Assembly: GCA_937873395.1 (NCBI GenBank)
Contig: CALMYH010000043.1
Coordinates: forward strand, 1-64,000
DNA length: 64,000 bases
Origin: an uncultured Burkholderiales bacterium
GTDB lineage: Bacteria > Pseudomonadota > Gammaproteobacteria > Burkholderiales > Burkholderiaceae_C
Direction: 5' to 3'
Positions 61,886-64,000 of this stretch are shown one piece after another. How positions within the stretch are numbered: position 1 is the stretch's first letter; each line of letters starts with the position of its first letter. Made by a program: the position numbers and the translations under genes. Under the pieces are notes generated by a model, which saw nothing but the letters and a program-made list of their open reading frames with translations, did no database searches and was not told the DNA's origin.

Positions 61886-63457
61886 GTGTCCGAACCGTCT
61901 GTGCGCCGCCTCGTGCTGGTCCTGGGTGACCAGCTGTGGCTGGACAACCCGGCCCTGGCCGGTTCCGATCCCTCGCTGGACCGGGTGCTGCTGATCGAGG
62001 CCCCGGGCGAGGCCGACGCCGTCTGGAGCCACAAGGCCCGCATCGCGCTGTTTCTCTCGGCCATGCGGCATTTCAGCGCCGAGCTGCGCGAACGTGGCTG
62101 GCCGGTGATCCATGTGCAGCTGGATGACGCCGACGAGCGGGCGGCCGGCCGCCACCGGCTGGAGCAACGCCTGGCCGCGCAGTTGCAGGCCCTGCGCCCG
62201 CAGCAACTGCATGTGTGCGAGGCCGGCGAATGGCGGCTGCAACAGGTCATCGAAGCCTGTGCATCCGAGGCGGGCGTGCCGCTTCACTGGCACGAAGACA
62301 CCCACTTCCTGTGCAGCCGGGCGCGCTTTGCGCGCTGGACCCAGGGTCGGCGCGAATGGCGCATGGAGCACTTCTACCGCCAGATGCGGCGCGAGCACCG
62401 CGTGCTGATGGACCGCGACGAGCCGCTGGGTGGCGCCTGGAACTTCGACGCCGACAACCGCAAGGCCTACCCCAAGGCGGGCCCGGGCTGGATCCCGCCG
62501 CCGGCGCGCTTCGAGCCTGACGAAACCACTCGCGAGGTGCTGCAGCTGGTCGAACGCGAGTTTGCGAACCACCCTGGCTCGCTGGCCGACTTCGCCTGGC
62601 CGGTCACCCGCGAACAGGGTCTGCAGGCCCTGCGCCATTTCATCGACGAGCGCCTGATCGGCTTCGGCCCCTACCAGGACGCCATGTGGAACGACACCCC
62701 CTTCGGCTGGCATTCGCTGCTGTCGGTGGCGCTGAACCTGCACCTGATCCACCCGCGCGAGGTGATCGAGGCCGTCGAGGCCGCCCACCGCGAGTGCGGA
62801 CCACAGGCCCTGCCCTTGGCCAGCGTGGAAGGCTTCATCCGCCAGGTGCTGGGCTGGCGCGAGTTCATCCGCGGCGTCTACTGGCAGCAGATGCCCGGCC
62901 TGCGCGACGCGAATCACTTCGGCCACCAGCGCCCGCTGCCCGCCTGGTACTGGACCGGTCAGACCCACATGGCCTGCCTGCGGGACGCCATCGGCCAGAC
63001 CCTGCGGCACGGCTATGCGCACCACATCCAGCGCCTGATGCTCACCGGCCAGTTCGCGCTGCTGGCGCAGATCGACCCGCGGCCGGTGGCCGACTGGTAC
63101 CTGGCAATCTATGTGGATGCCATCGAATGGGTGGAGCTGCCCAACGTGGCTGGCATGGCGCTGTACGCCGACGGCGGCCGTTTCACCAGCAAACCCTACG
63201 TGGCCAGCGGCCAGTACATCGACCGCATGAGCAACCACTGTCAGGGTTGCCGCTACCGGCCGGCCCAGCGCACCGGTCCGCAGGCCTGTCCGTTCACCAC
63301 CCTGTACTGGGCTTTTCTGGACCGCCACGAAGCGGCGCTGGCCGCCAATGCGCGCACCGCGCTGATGGTGCGCAACCTGCAGCGGCTCTCACCTGACGAA
63401 CGCCAGGCCCTGCGTGCCCAGGCCGCCGATACCCTTGAGAATCTGAATGATTTGTAA
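61886..63457 (+). CDS. phrB: iron-sulfur bacterial photolyase/cryptochrome (PhrB/FeS-BCP family)
   Basis: 523 residues starting at a GTG. The N-terminal Rossmann domain starts RRLVLVLGDQLWLDNPAL, and the helical FAD-binding half includes WNFDADNRKAYPKAGP, DAMWNDTPFGWHSLLSVALNLHLIHP and MLTGQFALLAQIDPRPVADWY. Cys364, Cys452, Cys455 and Cys468 have the same spacing (88, 3 and 13) as the [4Fe-4S] ligands I recall for Agrobacterium PhrB (350, 438, 441, 454). Such enzymes repair (6-4) photoproducts or signal. It is in one transcription unit with LitR and DUF2256, so photorepair is probably light-induced through LitR. Confidence 0.93.
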   Translation: MSEPSVRRLVLVLGDQLWLDNPALAGSDPSLDRVLLIEAPGEADAVWSHKARIALFLSAMRHFSAELRERGWPVIHVQLDDADERAAGRHRLEQRLAAQLQALRPQQLHVCEAGEWRLQQVIEACASEAGVPLHWHEDTHFLCSRARFARWTQGRREWRMEHFYRQMRREHRVLMDRDEPLGGAWNFDADNRKAYPKAGPGWIPPPARFEPDETTREVLQLVEREFANHPGSLADFAWPVTREQGLQALRHFIDERLIGFGPYQDAMWNDTPFGWHSLLSVALNLHLIHPREVIEAVEAAHRECGPQALPLASVEGFIRQVLGWREFIRGVYWQQMPGLRDANHFGHQRPLPAWYWTGQTHMACLRDAIGQTLRHGYAHHIQRLMLTGQFALLAQIDPRPVADWYLAIYVDAIEWVELPNVAGMALYADGGRFTSKPYVASGQYIDRMSNHCQGCRYRPAQRTGPQACPFTTLYWAFLDRHEAALAANARTALMVRNLQRLSPDERQALRAQAADTLENLNDL

Positions 63458-63517
63458 GGTTTTTCTGACAACAAGCCTACAATTTCTGTGTGTTTTCCCA
63501 GGTGCCGGAGACCTGCC

Positions 63518-64000
63518 ATGCTGTACCCAGAACTCTTCAAACAACTCGAATCGGTCCGTTGGGACATGGACAAGGACATCCCCTGGGACCGCTTCGACGC
63601 CAGCCTGCTCAGTGACGAACAGGCCCAGACCATCAAGATGAACGCCATCACCGAGTGGGCGGCGCTGCCGGCCACCGAGATGTTCCTGCGTGACAACCGC
63701 GACGACTCCGACTTCTCGGCCTTCATGTCGATCTGGTTCTTCGAGGAGCAGAAGCACTCGCTGGTGCTGATGGAGTACCTGCGCCGCTTCCGCCCCGACC
63801 TGGCGCCCACCGAACAGGAACTGCACGACATCCGCTTCGAGTTCGACCCGGCGCCCGCCCTGGAAACCCTCATGCTGCATTTCTGCGGCGAAATCCGCCT
63901 GAACCACTGGTACCGCCGCGCCAGCGAATGGCACACCGAGCCGGTCATCAAGCACATCTACCAGACGCTCAGCCAGGACGAAGCCCGCCACGGCGGTGCC
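63518..64000 (+). CDS. ferritin-like di-iron protein, N-terminal part
   Basis: 161 codons are visible; the gene continues off the right edge. The ATG at 63518 begins MLYPELFKQLESVRWDMDK. Helical segments carry the carboxylate/His motifs of a di-iron four-helix bundle: ITEWAALPATEMFLRD, WFFEEQKHSLVL (E-x-x-H), LMLHFCGEIRLNHWY and SQDEARHGG (second E-x-x-H). This resembles ferritin-like oxidoreductases related to acyl-ACP desaturases. It follows the photolyase in the same orientation after about 60 bases, so it may belong to the light-related cluster. Confidence 0.82.
   Translation, partial: MLYPELFKQLESVRWDMDKDIPWDRFDASLLSDEQAQTIKMNAITEWAALPATEMFLRDNRDDSDFSAFMSIWFFEEQKHSLVLMEYLRRFRPDLAPTEQELHDIRFEFDPAPALETLMLHFCGEIRLNHWYRRASEWHTEPVIKHIYQTLSQDEARHGGA

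Overview
The window is high-GC proteobacterial DNA, most likely from a betaproteobacterium of the order Burkholderiales. The assignment rests on protein families and gene neighbourhoods I recognise by eye (a DUF3717-DUF1289 protein, moaC beside a BepA-type protease, and the LitR/DUF2256/FeS-photolyase trio). No database search was possible. Both window edges cut genes: a lipoprotein with a Pro-Ala repeat on the left and a ferritin-like di-iron protein on the right.

Layout. About 1.1-46 kb is one large surface-polysaccharide region. From 1.1 to 21 kb lie sugar-nucleotide, glycosyltransferase, flippase, polymerase and decoration genes: wecB, an (alpha/alpha)-barrel protein, a WecG/TagA transferase, an acyltransferase, an asparagine-synthase-like amidotransferase, Wzy, Wzx, four glycosyltransferases, three SGNH proteins, and a carbamoyltransferase with its two small membrane partners. 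The 16-21 kb part is visibly AT-richer and ends in a decayed IS5-type element. From 22 to 26 kb is an export and chain-length operon (tyrosine autokinase, Wzz-like protein, outer-membrane barrel, Wza-like protein). From 26.7 to 46 kb, on the other strand, glycosyltransferases and an ExeA-type ATPase lead into a biosynthetic block: a type I PKS (KS-AT-KR-DH-ACP-TE), a glycosyltransferase, an NRPS (formyltransferase, degenerate C, adenylation domain interrupted by a luciferase-like monooxygenase, carrier), a phosphopantetheinyl transferase, another glycosyltransferase and a 2-oxoglutarate oxygenase. This hybrid block inside an exopolysaccharide locus is the most interesting part of the window.

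From 46 to 52.4 kb are ordinary chromosomal genes (moaC, bepA, a small membrane protein, a DUF3717-DUF1289 protein, an MBL-fold protein, purB, a glutathione S-transferase).

From 52.4 to 63.5 kb is a second coherent system that looks light- or photo-oxidation-responsive. A tightly coupled leftward operon encodes an FAD oxidoreductase, DUF1365, a cyclopropane-fatty-acid-synthase-like methyltransferase, a chalcone-isomerase-like protein, an MFS carrier, a DUF3833 lipoprotein, an SDR and an NTF2-like protein. It sits beside an exported glutathione peroxidase and, rightward, a LitR/CarH-type B12 photoreceptor-repressor, a DUF2256 protein and an iron-sulfur photolyase. I infer a regulon in which AdoCbl-sensed light induces lipid modification, peroxide defence and DNA repair. 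The leader of the FAD operon holds a coupled short ORF and a terminator-like structure that could be an attenuator.
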